A stretch of DNA of 64,000 nt from Phycisphaerae bacterium (GCA_022180725.1 BQMO01000003.1:95694-159693), one strand, 5' to 3'; counted from the first letter of the stretch, positions 45,801 to 54,080 are shown. Numbers and translations are program-made. The notes: generated from the sequence alone by a model not told the origin.

Positions 45801-48729
45801 ACGCGCGCTCACGGACAAGACGCTGCCCGAGCTCGACGGCTACGAACGGTTCTGGTGGGCGCTGAACGAACATCGCCCCTCCGCAACGCGCATCGTGTCG
45901 AACATCGTTGATCCGCTGATTCTGGAGTCAGACGTCGCGAGCGTGCTCGACTATGGCTGCGGGAAAAAGGCCCGGAGTGCCCGCCACCTGGCCGAGGCCG
46001 GCCTGACGGTCGTGGGATACGACCCGGGTGCTGGGATCGAGGCTTCATGGCAGATCTTCGAGCGACGCCCTTCGACGCTCACCCTGACGACGAACCGAGA
46101 ACATGCGCTGAGTGCGGCTCCTTTCGATGCTGTGATTTCGTCGCTGGTTCTGTGCGAACTGTGTGATGGGCCGGAGTATGAGCAGGCCTTGACAGACATT
46201 TCGATGGCGGCTCGACCGGATGGACTTGTAATCGTGACCGTGTGCCACCCCCACGCGACGTTCGGCAATCCGACACCGCTGCACCGCAAGCGGGATCTCC
46301 CGCCGGGAGTGACCTACGACGATGCCTTCTGGTACGTGGAGAACGCGGAAACGGGCAAAGGGCGGAGGGAGTATCACCGACCACTCGCGCGCATCGAGCG
46401 TGATCTGCTCCGTCACGGACTTCACGTTGAACGGCGGATCTCAAGCGAGGCTGTGGACACGGAACGATTCGAACCGGCTTCGGACTTCCTGACATTGGTG
46501 TGCCGGCGTACCCCAGCGGCTCACGATACTCCGCCTATCTCCCTCCTTATCAAATCCTGCGCGATGGAAGCACCCACTCTCGAGCGCCAAGTGCGCCACC
46601 TAGTGACGCAGTTGGAAGGCCCGCGGGTGTTCTGCGAGCGGGTGCTCGTGATCGACTCTCGCTCCGATGGGTTCGTGAGGCAGCATGCGCCCGCGGACAT
46701 GGGTGGGATCGTGCGCGAAGCCGAGCGACTGCGATCAATCGGGCTCATCGACCGCGTGCTGATGAGTCCTGGCCCCGGGCCTGAAGCCCGGCGAGTGTTG
46801 AGTGAGTGGTTCAGGATCAACAGCGAACACACCCACAGCGCTAAAGGTGCACCGCTCGTTGCACCCCTCTGGGCGTTGGAGCAGTGCAAAGGCGAGTACG
46901 TCCTCCAGGTTGACTCCGACGCTCTAGTTCGGCGAGTCACCCACGCCGATGACTACCTGGGAGACATGATCGAAGCCATGAGCCGGCTGGATCATGCGGT
47001 GACGGCGTCACTGAGCGTGAGCAATACCCAGGCGCATCCGTTCACCCCGGACGACAACGGCACGCCGTGGCGTGTCGAGGCGCGGGCGTGTCTCTTTCAC
47101 AAGAGGCGACTGCTTCAGGCACGGCCGTTCCTGAACCCTTCGATTGAGGGCGTGCCGTCATTGTCCTGGCATCGCTCAATGGACATGGCTGCTCAGGAAG
47201 GGAGGATCTCGTCTCTTCGAGGGGCCTCGCCGCAGACGGGGTTCATTCACCCGCCGAACGAGTTCAAGCGATACGTCAGCGATTGGATGCTGATGCTCGA
47301 CCTGGTTGAGAAGTACCCCTGCCTTGGGGCTCAGATGGGCAGGGTCGATCTCGTTGGCGGCCCGCTGGATTGGATTCCATGCACGCGGCACGAGCCATTT
47401 GTGTTCGTGATCACGGGTCGCAACGTTCCGGCGGGACGGATCGCGCGATGTCTGGCATCGATGGCCGCGCAGCGCCGAGACGACTGGGGAGCCGTGATCA
47501 TCGACGACGGCTCGGATACCCTGTCGCGCGAGTACCTCCGGAACGCGCTAGAACCCTGGAAGGATCGCTGCACGCTGATCCAGCCCCGTGAACGACGGGG
47601 GCAAATGGCGAACCTGACGCTGGCTATCCGACACGTGTGCTCGAACCCGAACAGTGTCATTCTGACTCTCGATCTTGACGACGCGCTGATCGGTCCTGAC
47701 GTTCTGGACCGCGTGGCGGAGGAGTACGTTCGCGGCAGTGAGGTCACGGTTGGTTCGATGCTTCGTGCTGACAAGCATGTCGAGTACGTCGTGACTCTCG
47801 ACTCACCGCGAACAACGCGTGGCGGCAACGTCTGGCAGCACCTGCGAACCTTCCGCAAGTACCTGTTCGAGGCCATCCCGGATCACGATCTCCGTCTCGA
47901 AGGGCGGTACGTTGACATCCCCGTCGATTGGGCGTTCATGCTGCCCATCGTCGAGATGGCTCAGCGGAAGTCGTGGATTCGTGAGCCGCTCTACCTGTAC
48001 GAACCATCCGGCCTCGGCAAGGGAGAGGATCGTGTGAAGCGCGAGGCCCAGATCGCCGCGATCGTCGCCAAGCCATCACGGGCGATGCTTCGATGGAGCC
48101 CGCAGAACGTGCAGGTGGAAGCACACCAGGTATCGGAAGCGATCTGGGGCGAGCAGGGTGGAATCCTGTTCATCCGGCATGGCGAGCGACCTTCATTTGC
48201 CGGACTTAGCGCCGAGCAGAAGGACGCTGTTCACCTGACCGAGAACGGTCACGGAGAGGCCGAGCTGCTCGGCCGCCGGCTTGGTCGCGATATCGCTCTC
48301 ATGTCGAGTCCCGTACTGCGGGCCGTGCAAACCGCGAAGGCGGTCGCTCGCGGCGCAGGGGCTGATGAACTGCCGCCGGAAGTTCTCGACAGTCTGGTTG
48401 ACTTCCGCCTCGCCGATCTGGCGACCTATGAACTCGTGAAGGCCCGCTTGGGCTGGGCGGGCCTTATGCGGGCGTGGATGGACGGCTCGCTGATGCCGGG
48501 CATCCTTGTGCCGTGCGATCAGGTTGTTCAACATGCCATCCGTGACGTCTTAGCGGCCGCAGACCGGACGAACGCTCGCCGGATGGTGGCCGTGACGCAC
48601 GACTTCATCATCATGGCGCTTCTGGCGTCGCTGAGAGGTATCTGTACCACAGCCGTGCCGTACCTTGCGGGGGTGTTCGTGCCGCACAACGAGGCGGCCA
48701 CGTGGGCACGCGGGGAGGTGCGGTCATGA
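42835..48729 (+). CDS. Giant multidomain enzyme: GT-GT-kinase-methyltransferase-GT-GT-histidine phosphatase, 1964 aa
   Basis: GGAGG before the ATG sets the start. Seen in order: (1) residues 11-235, GT2-like, metal site ILDDDDAW (117-124); (2) about 305-680, a second GT-A-like segment with WILDDDKRL (425-433); (3) about 690-820, helical linker; (4) 825-975, kinase-like: LGTGGEGIVF (839-848), Lys856, FRNMHPKN (933-940), IDYGSD (951-956); (5) 1032-1145, class I methyltransferase: VLDYGCG (1037-1043); (6) 1234-1480, GT-like, QVDSDAL (1358-1364); (7) 1520-1725, GT2: IIDDGSD (1555-1561) and LDLDDAL (1612-1618); (8) 1775-1955, histidine phosphatase: RHGE (1781-1784), SSPVLRAVQTA, His1922 in THD. 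In the kinase loop Asn935 stands where Asp is expected. No signal or membrane segment is seen, so it is cytoplasmic. Function is unknown; assembly and editing of a glycosylated, phosphorylated product is an inference. Codon use looks more mixed than in core genes. Confidence 0.9.
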   Translation: MDTRPQSVSGHAVVALIATRGRFDLLRERALPSIRAQTRVPDRLVIVADRTKKELPDPDLAELARQLQAQCGNRIRVTVMRNRRTRARAAGAWNTGIDQLHRDAGIVRYADLWFVAILDDDDAWAPDHIESCLEAAIARDLNMVASGLIRHGTANDPGHPHSIPTRLDAREQFVKGQHIQGSNLFVRLDLLLMVGGFDEHLPSCTDRDLCIRLADLPALRFGSTSKHTVHHYADPREDRLSAPASQAKLEGLTRFWRKHAPRFDEVAREAAAARAFKLFGWRPPEPEPLKPVEVTSLQPSAQSMGFVVGFVTDANPRPHVDGLLSDLVRLKARPDVSDVVVIVVENGPLPEDGTRPLHELVRRFQAEGLAIDLITIERQREDWAQGALIDTPDPTRQRLPIAVSRTVLNTYVGKVAARHPGSAAWILDDDKRLSIRVDVGGKSIERQTPDIAALIKLREQGADVVIGPDTGAAPLPFTATLRMQLIDLDRHLAEWENTTPCSPWIDRAAEEAASRSSLPDAYYDLSRNTEHLETPFSLQPPASGATNADALNSIAGRVVRLLAGEPVFRPLVMDAASLPEDAARPSVQRGGSTIFFNPEHLLAYPQNIARFGNLYVRRSDMLTAMLMRDQMGLRIVMHAAAGVRHDRSFTTPNRLDEDTLLQDILGYALYRAASELMEARPEARRREPLLAWSPEELKQAARQVRKYLDERLAAFTLSAWRVFGLADSIRHRARSMLEGTSPWAIGSTGQALATIAAEMDRLCSLVKPTAIARIAERVRKAASEQSVRDAFASMDGLISEYRATRSTPSPSDKAIAEARERRARALLKRAFGVKDLRLLGTGGEGIVFTDERRVFKVFDLLKRRPNHDTLATLKALAARMDEPRHLYPLTRVEVRDETLLVVYPFEESTPYTGGHGTELLALLRECKSYGIVFRNMHPKNLRVTATGLKLIDYGSDIRPYTDDGFRTMADRAWLTWRWPHRPDLEEIMRRALTDKTLPELDGYERFWWALNEHRPSATRIVSNIVDPLILESDVASVLDYGCGKKARSARHLAEAGLTVVGYDPGAGIEASWQIFERRPSTLTLTTNREHALSAAPFDAVISSLVLCELCDGPEYEQALTDISMAARPDGLVIVTVCHPHATFGNPTPLHRKRDLPPGVTYDDAFWYVENAETGKGRREYHRPLARIERDLLRHGLHVERRISSEAVDTERFEPASDFLTLVCRRTPAAHDTPPISLLIKSCAMEAPTLERQVRHLVTQLEGPRVFCERVLVIDSRSDGFVRQHAPADMGGIVREAERLRSIGLIDRVLMSPGPGPEARRVLSEWFRINSEHTHSAKGAPLVAPLWALEQCKGEYVLQVDSDALVRRVTHADDYLGDMIEAMSRLDHAVTASLSVSNTQAHPFTPDDNGTPWRVEARACLFHKRRLLQARPFLNPSIEGVPSLSWHRSMDMAAQEGRISSLRGASPQTGFIHPPNEFKRYVSDWMLMLDLVEKYPCLGAQMGRVDLVGGPLDWIPCTRHEPFVFVITGRNVPAGRIARCLASMAAQRRDDWGAVIIDDGSDTLSREYLRNALEPWKDRCTLIQPRERRGQMANLTLAIRHVCSNPNSVILTLDLDDALIGPDVLDRVAEEYVRGSEVTVGSMLRADKHVEYVVTLDSPRTTRGGNVWQHLRTFRKYLFEAIPDHDLRLEGRYVDIPVDWAFMLPIVEMAQRKSWIREPLYLYEPSGLGKGEDRVKREAQIAAIVAKPSRAMLRWSPQNVQVEAHQVSEAIWGEQGGILFIRHGERPSFAGLSAEQKDAVHLTENGHGEAELLGRRLGRDIALMSSPVLRAVQTAKAVARGAGADELPPEVLDSLVDFRLADLATYELVKARLGWAGLMRAWMDGSLMPGILVPCDQVVQHAIRDVLAAADRTNARRMVAVTHDFIIMALLASLRGICTTAVPYLAGVFVPHNEAATWARGEVRS

Positions 48730-49415
48730 GCGCCACCACGAGCGCACTACCGACGCGTCTATCGCCGCTTCATCGGTCACTTCGAGGTCTTGTACGTGAG
48801 GTCAGGTATTCGGCGCGCCACTACCTCGGCTGTTGGCGAGCCCGACACTTGGACTTTCGGGGCAAATTGCTGAACCTGGGGTGCGGCAAGTACCTCCTCC
48901 CGGGGTGGATCAACGCCGACTTGTACCGCCATGCCGATGTGTGTTTCGATATTCGCGCCCGCTGGCCGATCCCCGACGGATGCGTGTTCGGCGTACGCCT
49001 TGAGCATGTTCTGGAGCACGTTACCTATCCAGTTGAGGCTCTGCACGTCCTCGCGGAGTGCTACCGCGTGCTGACCCCGGGTGGCACAGTCCGCGTGGGC
49101 GTGCCAGACTCGGAGAGAGCCATTCGGGCGTATGTGGAGGGCGATGATGCGCAGTACTTCCGGATTGCTCGTGAGCGATGGCATCCACCGGAGGTCCGTT
49201 TGCCGATCGAGCACCTGAACTACCACTTCCGGGATCGGTACGGGGAGCACCTCTTCGCGTATGACCGGCAGGCGTTGTCGAGTGCTCTTTCACGGTTTGG
49301 CTTCGTCGGCATTCAGCCCGCACCCTTCGATCACACCCTTGACCGAGAGGATCGTGAGGAGGGCACGCTCCGACTCTCGGGAACAAAGCCGTTGCATCAG
49401 GAGGCCAACAAATGA
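48726..49415 (+). CDS. SAM-dependent methyltransferase, 229 aa
   Basis: The ATG at 48726 overlaps the stop of the giant gene by 4 nt and has GGGAGG upstream. The class I Rossmann motifs are LLNLGCGKYLLPGWINADLY (motif I and II), then EHVLEHVTYP and ECYRVLTPGGTVRVGVPD, the usual motif series of methyltransferase type 11/predicted SAM proteins linked to glycan loci. The start and stop overlaps make it the second member of a coupled three-gene operon. Its substrate is presumably made by the giant protein. Confidence 0.88.
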   Translation: MSATTSALPTRLSPLHRSLRGLVREVRYSARHYLGCWRARHLDFRGKLLNLGCGKYLLPGWINADLYRHADVCFDIRARWPIPDGCVFGVRLEHVLEHVTYPVEALHVLAECYRVLTPGGTVRVGVPDSERAIRAYVEGDDAQYFRIARERWHPPEVRLPIEHLNYHFRDRYGEHLFAYDRQALSSALSRFGFVGIQPAPFDHTLDREDREEGTLRLSGTKPLHQEANK

Positions 49416-49999
49416 ACGCTGATACCCGCCGCAAGGCGGTCGCCGTGGTAGGGGATGCATTCGTCCCAGCGGGGTCACCAAAGGACGTGCTCGCCGCGGA
49501 GATCGGACGCGCCCTCGTTGACGCGGGATTCCGCGTGATGACAGGGGGCTTGGGCGGCGTCATGGAATCTGCGTGCCGTGGGGCGAAGTCGTCGGACCGA
49601 TACGCACCCGGCGACACCATCGGGGTGTTGCCCGGGCATGACCCCACCGAGGCCAATCCCCACGTCGACATCGTCATTCCGTCCGGTCTCGATCACGTCC
49701 GCAACTCGGTGGTGGCCCATGCGGATGCTTTGGTTGCAATCGGCGGCGGCGCGGGCACGATGTCGGAGATTTGCCTCGCGTGGATATACAAGAGGCTGAT
49801 CATCGCGGTTCGGGTGGAAGGCTGGAGCGGTCGGGTTGCCGATCAACGAATCGACGAACGCGTGCGCTATGCGGATGTGCCCGAAGACCGTGTCTACGGT
49901 GCTGGTGGCACGTCAGACGTCATCGGGCTCCTCTCCGAACGGATTGACAGGTACACAGCCCAGCACCACGGCGTGCGCCGGCGCGATCCTGGCGAATAG
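49412..49999 (+). CDS. SLOG/LOG-like (TIGR00725-type) Rossmann protein
   Basis: A 195-aa protein of the LOG/TIGR00725 group within the SLOG superfamily. Seen are VAVVGDAFVP, MTGGLGGVMESACRGA, TIGVLPGHDPTEANP and LVAIGGGAGTMSEICLAW, the nucleotide-phosphate loop. Relatives hydrolyse nucleotide 5'-monophosphate ribosides or bind nucleotides as sensors. The start overlaps the methyltransferase stop (ATGA) with CAGGAGG in front. As third gene of the operon it may supply or sense a nucleotide-derived signal for the giant enzyme; this is inference. Confidence 0.85.
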   Translation: MNADTRRKAVAVVGDAFVPAGSPKDVLAAEIGRALVDAGFRVMTGGLGGVMESACRGAKSSDRYAPGDTIGVLPGHDPTEANPHVDIVIPSGLDHVRNSVVAHADALVAIGGGAGTMSEICLAWIYKRLIIAVRVEGWSGRVADQRIDERVRYADVPEDRVYGAGGTSDVIGLLSERIDRYTAQHHGVRRRDPGE

Positions 50000-50205
50000 C
50001 AGCCTGCGAAACTACATATGACGCCGCTTGCCACGTCCGCTCACGTGCTGTGGCGAGCACGCGACATGCTCCTCCGTGGTTTCGATCGGACTCCCCCCGC
50101 CACGATCGGAACCGTTTGCGTAGATGGTGGTTGACGCCCCGCTGGCGGGCGGCCCGACCCCATCGCTGACCCGCCCCTCGGGCGGGCCAACGCACGGATG
50201 CACCC

Positions 50206-50436
50206 ATGCCGATCGACCTCGACGAAAGGGCCGAGCGCGATGACCTCGCGCCCGTCCACCCGCTCACACCGAGCCAGCGACTCGCGGCCATCGCCGAGAT
50301 CCTCGCTGCGGGCATTCGCCGTCGGCGCGACGATTCCCGCCGCATGGGCGAGTTCGGGCCGCATCGAGAAAGAGAAGGGGATGGACTTGAACCCTCGGGG
50401 CCGGTCCGCCTTGATCGTCCGCTCCAGGGCGGTTGA
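50206..50436 (+). CDS. Small protein of the recombinase module, 76 aa
   Basis: A short charged protein (MPIDLDERAERDDLAPVHPL, then TPSQRLAAIAEILAAGIRRR) ending close to the DUF2924 start. Similar small proteins occur before DUF2924/recombinase pairs, as far as I recall. No ribosome site is obvious. A perfect 7-bp hairpin (50170-50176 with 50180-50186) lies 20 bases upstream. Function is unknown. Confidence 0.55.
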   Translation: MPIDLDERAERDDLAPVHPLTPSQRLAAIAEILAAGIRRRRDDSRRMGEFGPHREREGDGLEPSGPVRLDRPLQGG

Positions 50437-50460
50437 CGCCTTGCGAACCGGAGAGTCCCG

Positions 50461-50988
50461 ATGAAGCCACAACCTTCGCCCCCACCCGATGATCCCGTCG
50501 CGGCCGCCAGAGCCCTCGCCAAGCTCACCGTTGCCGAGCTCAGGCAGCGCTACGCCGAGGTCTTCGGCGAGCCGACGCGCTCGAACCACAAGCAGCACCT
50601 GGTCAAGCGGATCGTGTGGCGGATGCAGGCGCTCCGCGAGGGAGGGCTCACGGAGCGAGCCCGCCGCCGGGCGCTCGAACTGGCCGATGACGCGGAGATT
50701 CGCCTGAGCGCACCGAGGGCGGCCCGCGGGCCGGGCACGACAGTCGCGGCTGCGTTCGAGGCCGGGCGATCCTCGTCGTTTCCGAAACCCGGGGCCGTGA
50801 TCCGGCGCGAGTACAAGGGGCGGCCGGTCGTCGTGCGCGTGCTGCCGCGGGGGTTCGAGTATGAGGGCGAGGTGTACCGCTCGCTGACGGCGATCGCCCG
50901 GAAGATCACGGGCGCGCACTGGAACGGGGTGAGTTTCTTCGGCCTGCCGTCGGCACGCGGGAAGAAGTCGGCGGAGGTTGACGCATGA
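50461..50988 (+). CDS. DUF2924 protein of the recombinase module
   Basis: A 175-aa DUF2924 protein: TVAELRQRYAEVFGEPTRSN and KQHLVKRIVWRMQAL near the start, then the small basic core LIRREYKGR-like VIRREYKGRPVVVRVLPRGF and YRSLTAIARKITGAHWNG, which looks like a DNA-binding RAMA-type fold. It is nearly always encoded directly before large serine recombinases and may aid integration. The stop overlaps the recombinase start by 4 nt. Confidence 0.88.
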   Translation: MKPQPSPPPDDPVAAARALAKLTVAELRQRYAEVFGEPTRSNHKQHLVKRIVWRMQALREGGLTERARRRALELADDAEIRLSAPRAARGPGTTVAAAFEAGRSSSFPKPGAVIRREYKGRPVVVRVLPRGFEYEGEVYRSLTAIARKITGAHWNGVSFFGLPSARGKKSAEVDA

Positions 50989-52550
50989 CCAAGCGAGCAG
51001 ACGCCAAGCCGAAGTCGCAGGTGCGCTGCGCGATCTACACCCGCAAGAGCACCGACGAGGGGCTTGAGCAGGAGTTCAACTCGCTCGACGCGCAGCGCGA
51101 AAGTGCGGAGGCGTACATCGCCAGTCAGAAGGGCGAGGGCTGGGTCGCGCTCCCTGACCGCTACGACGACGGGGGCTTCACGGGCGGGAACATGGAGCGC
51201 CCCGCCGTCAGGCGGTTGATGGCCGACATCGAGGCGGGTCGGGTGGACTGCGTGGTGGTCTACAAGGTGGACCGACTGAGCCGCTCGCTCATCGACTTCG
51301 CCCGCATGATGGAGGTCTTCGAGCGGAAGAGAATCTCGTTCGTCTCGGTGACGCAGCAGTTCAACACCACGCAGTCGATGGGGCGGCTCACGCTGAACAT
51401 CCTGCTGTCATTCGCGCAGTTCGAGCGGGAGATCATCTCCGAGCGCACCCGGGACAAGATCGCGGCCGCCCGGCGCAAGGGCAAGTGGTCGGGCGGGCGG
51501 TCGATCCTCGGGTACGACGTGGACCCGGTGACCAAGAAGCTCGTGGTGAACCGCGACGAGGCGGACCAGGTCCGCGAGATCTTCCGCATGTACCTCGCCA
51601 AGGGTTCGCTGCTGGACGTGTGCCGCGAGCTCAATCGTCGGGGCCTGAGGACCAAGGTCGTGAAGACCCGCAAAGGCCACACCTACGGCGGGCGCGAGTG
51701 GGACAAGGCGGCGGTGCTGAAGATTCTCGCCAATGTCCTGTACCGCGGACGCGTGCGGTACAAAGCCGAGACGTACCCGGGCGAGCACGAGGGGATCGTG
51801 CCGGACGACCTGTGGACGAAGGTCCACCAGCGGCTCCGAGCGAACGGACGCTCCGGCGGCATGCACGTCCGCAACAAGTACGGTGCGCTCCTGAAGGGCC
51901 TGATCCACTGCGGGCCGTGCGGGCTGACGATGGGACACACCACGTCGATCAAGGGCAGCTCGCGGGTATACCGCTACTACGTCTGCTACAAGGCGCAGAA
52001 GCAGGGATGGGACACGTGCCCGTGCCGCTCGCTGCCAGCGGAGCAGATCGAGGGCTTTGTGGTCGAGCAGATCAAGCGGATCGGGAAGGACTCGGAGTTG
52101 TTGTCGCTCACGCTGGCCAAGTGCCGCGAGCAGATGGCGGCGCAGCGCCTGGCGGCCGAGGAAGAACTGGCGGGCGTCGAGCGGGAACTGGCCCGCCTCC
52201 ACGCGGACCTTGGCCGCACGGCGGGCGACGCCGCCCGGGACGTCCACGCCGCGGCGCGGCTGGCGGACCTCCACCAGAAGGTTCAGGCGGCCGAAGACCG
52301 AGCGGCCGCACTCCGGCGCGAAATCACGGACGCCGACGCCGCCCAAATCACGAAGGCCGAGGTCGATGCCGCGCTCGGGGACTTTGACGGGGTCTGGTCG
52401 CGGTTGTCTCCGAAGGAGCAGGCCAAGCTCATGCGGATGTTGGTCCAGCGCGTGGACTACGACGCGACGAAGGGGTCGATCTCGATCACGTTCCACCCGC
52501 TGGGGCTGCGGTCGATCGGGCAGCGAGGCGCTGAGGAGGAAGCGGCATGA
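50985..52550 (+). CDS. Large serine recombinase
   Basis: A 521-aa serine integrase/resolvase-type enzyme that cuts and joins att sites. The catalytic domain has YTRKSTDEG with Ser22, KVDRLSRSLIDF and the long E-helix around FAQFEREIISERTRDKIA. The recombinase domain follows (residues 170-270), then a zinc ribbon (LIHCGPCGLTMG and CPCRSL, about 305-348) and a coiled coil (370-450) as in phage integrases. It probably drives movement of the surrounding element. It is flanked by overlapping DUF2924 and HTH genes, so one transcript is likely. Confidence 0.93.
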   Translation: MTKRADAKPKSQVRCAIYTRKSTDEGLEQEFNSLDAQRESAEAYIASQKGEGWVALPDRYDDGGFTGGNMERPAVRRLMADIEAGRVDCVVVYKVDRLSRSLIDFARMMEVFERKRISFVSVTQQFNTTQSMGRLTLNILLSFAQFEREIISERTRDKIAAARRKGKWSGGRSILGYDVDPVTKKLVVNRDEADQVREIFRMYLAKGSLLDVCRELNRRGLRTKVVKTRKGHTYGGREWDKAAVLKILANVLYRGRVRYKAETYPGEHEGIVPDDLWTKVHQRLRANGRSGGMHVRNKYGALLKGLIHCGPCGLTMGHTTSIKGSSRVYRYYVCYKAQKQGWDTCPCRSLPAEQIEGFVVEQIKRIGKDSELLSLTLAKCREQMAAQRLAAEEELAGVERELARLHADLGRTAGDAARDVHAAARLADLHQKVQAAEDRAAALRREITDADAAQITKAEVDAALGDFDGVWSRLSPKEQAKLMRMLVQRVDYDATKGSISITFHPLGLRSIGQRGAEEEAA

Positions 52551-52975
52551 ACGACGGCGTCACCATCGACTTCAAGGTCCACGTCACCACCGGCCAGTTC
52601 GGGTCGCGCGTGCTTCACGCGGGGGAGCGAGCAACGCCGCCGGAAGTGCCCGCGGGGCGCGTGCCACGCATCTCGAAGTTGATGGCGCTGGCGATCCGCT
52701 TCGAGGACCTCGTTCGAAGCGGCGAGGTGGCGGACTTCGCGGACATCGCCGAACTCGGCCAGGTCACCCGCGCCCGGGTGAGCCAGATCGTGAACCTGCT
52801 GAATCTCGCCCCGGACATTCAGGAGGACATTCTCTTCCTGCCGCTGGTGGCTGGAGAGCGGGAGGCGGTCTCCGAACGAGCGGTTCGGCACATCGCGGCG
52901 GAGCCCGATTGGGCAAGGCAGAGGGCGGCGTGGCGCTCAATCGCGGGCGCTACAGCAGGTGTTCGAACTCGCTGA
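52547..52975 (+). CDS. Small HTH-containing protein after the recombinase, 142 aa
   Basis: Overlaps the recombinase stop by 4 nt. The middle (RISKLMALAIRFEDLVRSGE, then LGQVTRARVSQIVNLLNLAP) is a helix-turn-helix like those of ParB/KorB-type or DksA-unrelated small DNA binders. The C-terminus is Ala/Arg-rich. A partner controlling direction or expression of the recombinase is a reasonable guess. Its last 26 bases overlap tail to tail with the PIN gene. Confidence 0.75.
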   Translation: MNDGVTIDFKVHVTTGQFGSRVLHAGERATPPEVPAGRVPRISKLMALAIRFEDLVRSGEVADFADIAELGQVTRARVSQIVNLLNLAPDIQEDILFLPLVAGEREAVSERAVRHIAAEPDWARQRAAWRSIAGATAGVRTR

Positions 52976-53519
52976 GCCGAGAGACCGTGTCCGGGAGACG
53001 TTGTGCGGCGAGCGCGTCGAGGTACTCCTCGACGGACTTCGGCGGGTTCTTCAGCGCTTCCCTGTGCCGCTTCGCCGTCGCGCACACCGGACCCGGCGCG
53101 AGATCGATCAGGTGCGAGATGAACTCGTCGGGGTGCTGGGCCTCGATGCCGAACCCCGCGAGGTACGGGTTGGGGAAGTCCTTCAGGTTGTAGGTCACGA
53201 TCACGTCGGCGCGGGCTCGGATCGCAGCGGCGACGACGTGGCGGTCGTCGGGGTCGGGGAGCGCCAGGCCTTCGATGATCGGCTCGTACCCGACCACAAG
53301 GCAGTCTCGGACGTGGGCGTTCATGAGATCCCGCGTCCGCTCGAGCTGGCCGCGCGACAGGTCGGGCCGATCTTCGAGCACTTTGCGCATCCACTCTTCG
53401 TGGATGCGGTCGGTCCAGCGTGCGCGGAACAGGTCGGTCAGCGCGAGGCGCATGAGCAAATCCCGGAGCGGAGCCGGGTACAGCACGCAGGAGTCGTAGA
53501 GTGCTGTGAAGGTCGCCAT
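52950..53519 (-). CDS. PIN-domain toxin (PIN_3 type)
   Basis: A 189-aa PIN-fold nuclease: YDSCVLYPAPLRDLLMRLA at the N-terminus (Asp9), Glu in IHEEWMRKV, DPDDRHVVAAAIRA and the closing Asp in VTYNLKDFPNP. These give the four-acid metal site of RNA-cutting toxins. It lies 40 bases after the antitoxin-like gene on the same strand, the common order antitoxin then toxin. It is converging with, and overlapping, the small HTH gene. Confidence 0.88.
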   Translation of the reverse strand: MATFTALYDSCVLYPAPLRDLLMRLALTDLFRARWTDRIHEEWMRKVLEDRPDLSRGQLERTRDLMNAHVRDCLVVGYEPIIEGLALPDPDDRHVVAAAIRARADVIVTYNLKDFPNPYLAGFGIEAQHPDEFISHLIDLAPGPVCATAKRHREALKNPPKSVEEYLDALAAQRLPDTVSRLSEFEHLL

Positions 53520-53559
53520 CGCGCCGTCGCATCCTTGCCGGGGGTGGGGGGCCGGCGCG

Positions 53560-54027
53560 TCAGTATCCCATGCCGAGTTCCTGCGCCTGCTTCGTCAGCT
53601 CGTCGAGGGCGTCGTGGCGCTTGGCGTCCATCGCGTCCTTGTATCGCATGAGCTCGACGAAGAGCACACGCCTGTGGGTGCCGACCTTTCGGAACTGGAG
53701 CTTCCCGGCGTCGAGCTCCTTGACGAGGAACGGGCGCGACACGCCGAGGAGGTCGGCGGCCTGCTGTGTGGTCAGTTCGGCATGGATCGGCATGAGGGTG
53801 ACGGCGTTGCCTTCGGCCATCTGCGTGAGCAGGTGGACCAGCAGCTGGACGGCGGCGGCGGGGAGCAGGATGTCGGGGCCGTCGCCGTCGGCAATCCGGA
53901 CTTGCAGATCCTGCTTGGTGTACGGCGAGAGCCTCCGGCTGGACTCCCGAGCCAGCCGGACGTCGTGGTCGGTCGGGGCGACCGGACCGATCCGGGCGTG
54001 TCGGGGTGGCAGGGCGGTAGTCGACAT
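53560..54027 (-). CDS. Excisionase-type HTH antitoxin
   Basis: A 155-aa protein with a MerR/excisionase-like helix-turn-helix: LTTQQAADLLGVSRPFLVK and the wing LDAGKLQFRKVGTHRRV. PIN_3 toxins are commonly preceded by such proteins, which act as antitoxin and autorepressor. Start at 54027 is preceded by AGGAGAGGA. The promoter at 54052-54080 is flanked by GGAC/GTCC half-sites that may be its operator (inference). Confidence 0.85.
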   Translation of the reverse strand: MSTTALPPRHARIGPVAPTDHDVRLARESSRRLSPYTKQDLQVRIADGDGPDILLPAAAVQLLVHLLTQMAEGNAVTLMPIHAELTTQQAADLLGVSRPFLVKELDAGKLQFRKVGTHRRVLFVELMRYKDAMDAKRHDALDELTKQAQELGMGY

Positions 54028-54051
54028 GGGGGTGGTCCTCTCCTACTGGAC

Positions 54052-54080
54052 AGTGTATCGTCCATCTGCAATAATCGCAA
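54052..54080 (-). promoter_or_regulatory. Promoter of the toxin-antitoxin operon
   Basis: On the minus strand TTGCGA (54080-54075) and TACACT (54057-54052) are 17 bases apart, about 25 bases before the antitoxin ATG. GGAC and GTCC half-sites flank the -10 box and suggest autoregulation. Confidence 0.6.

Noticed and set aside
50070..50110. TTTCGATCGGACTCCCCCCGCC as a tmRNA/tRNA-like attachment core
   Set aside because: The sequence lacks paired arms and no second copy was seen in the window.
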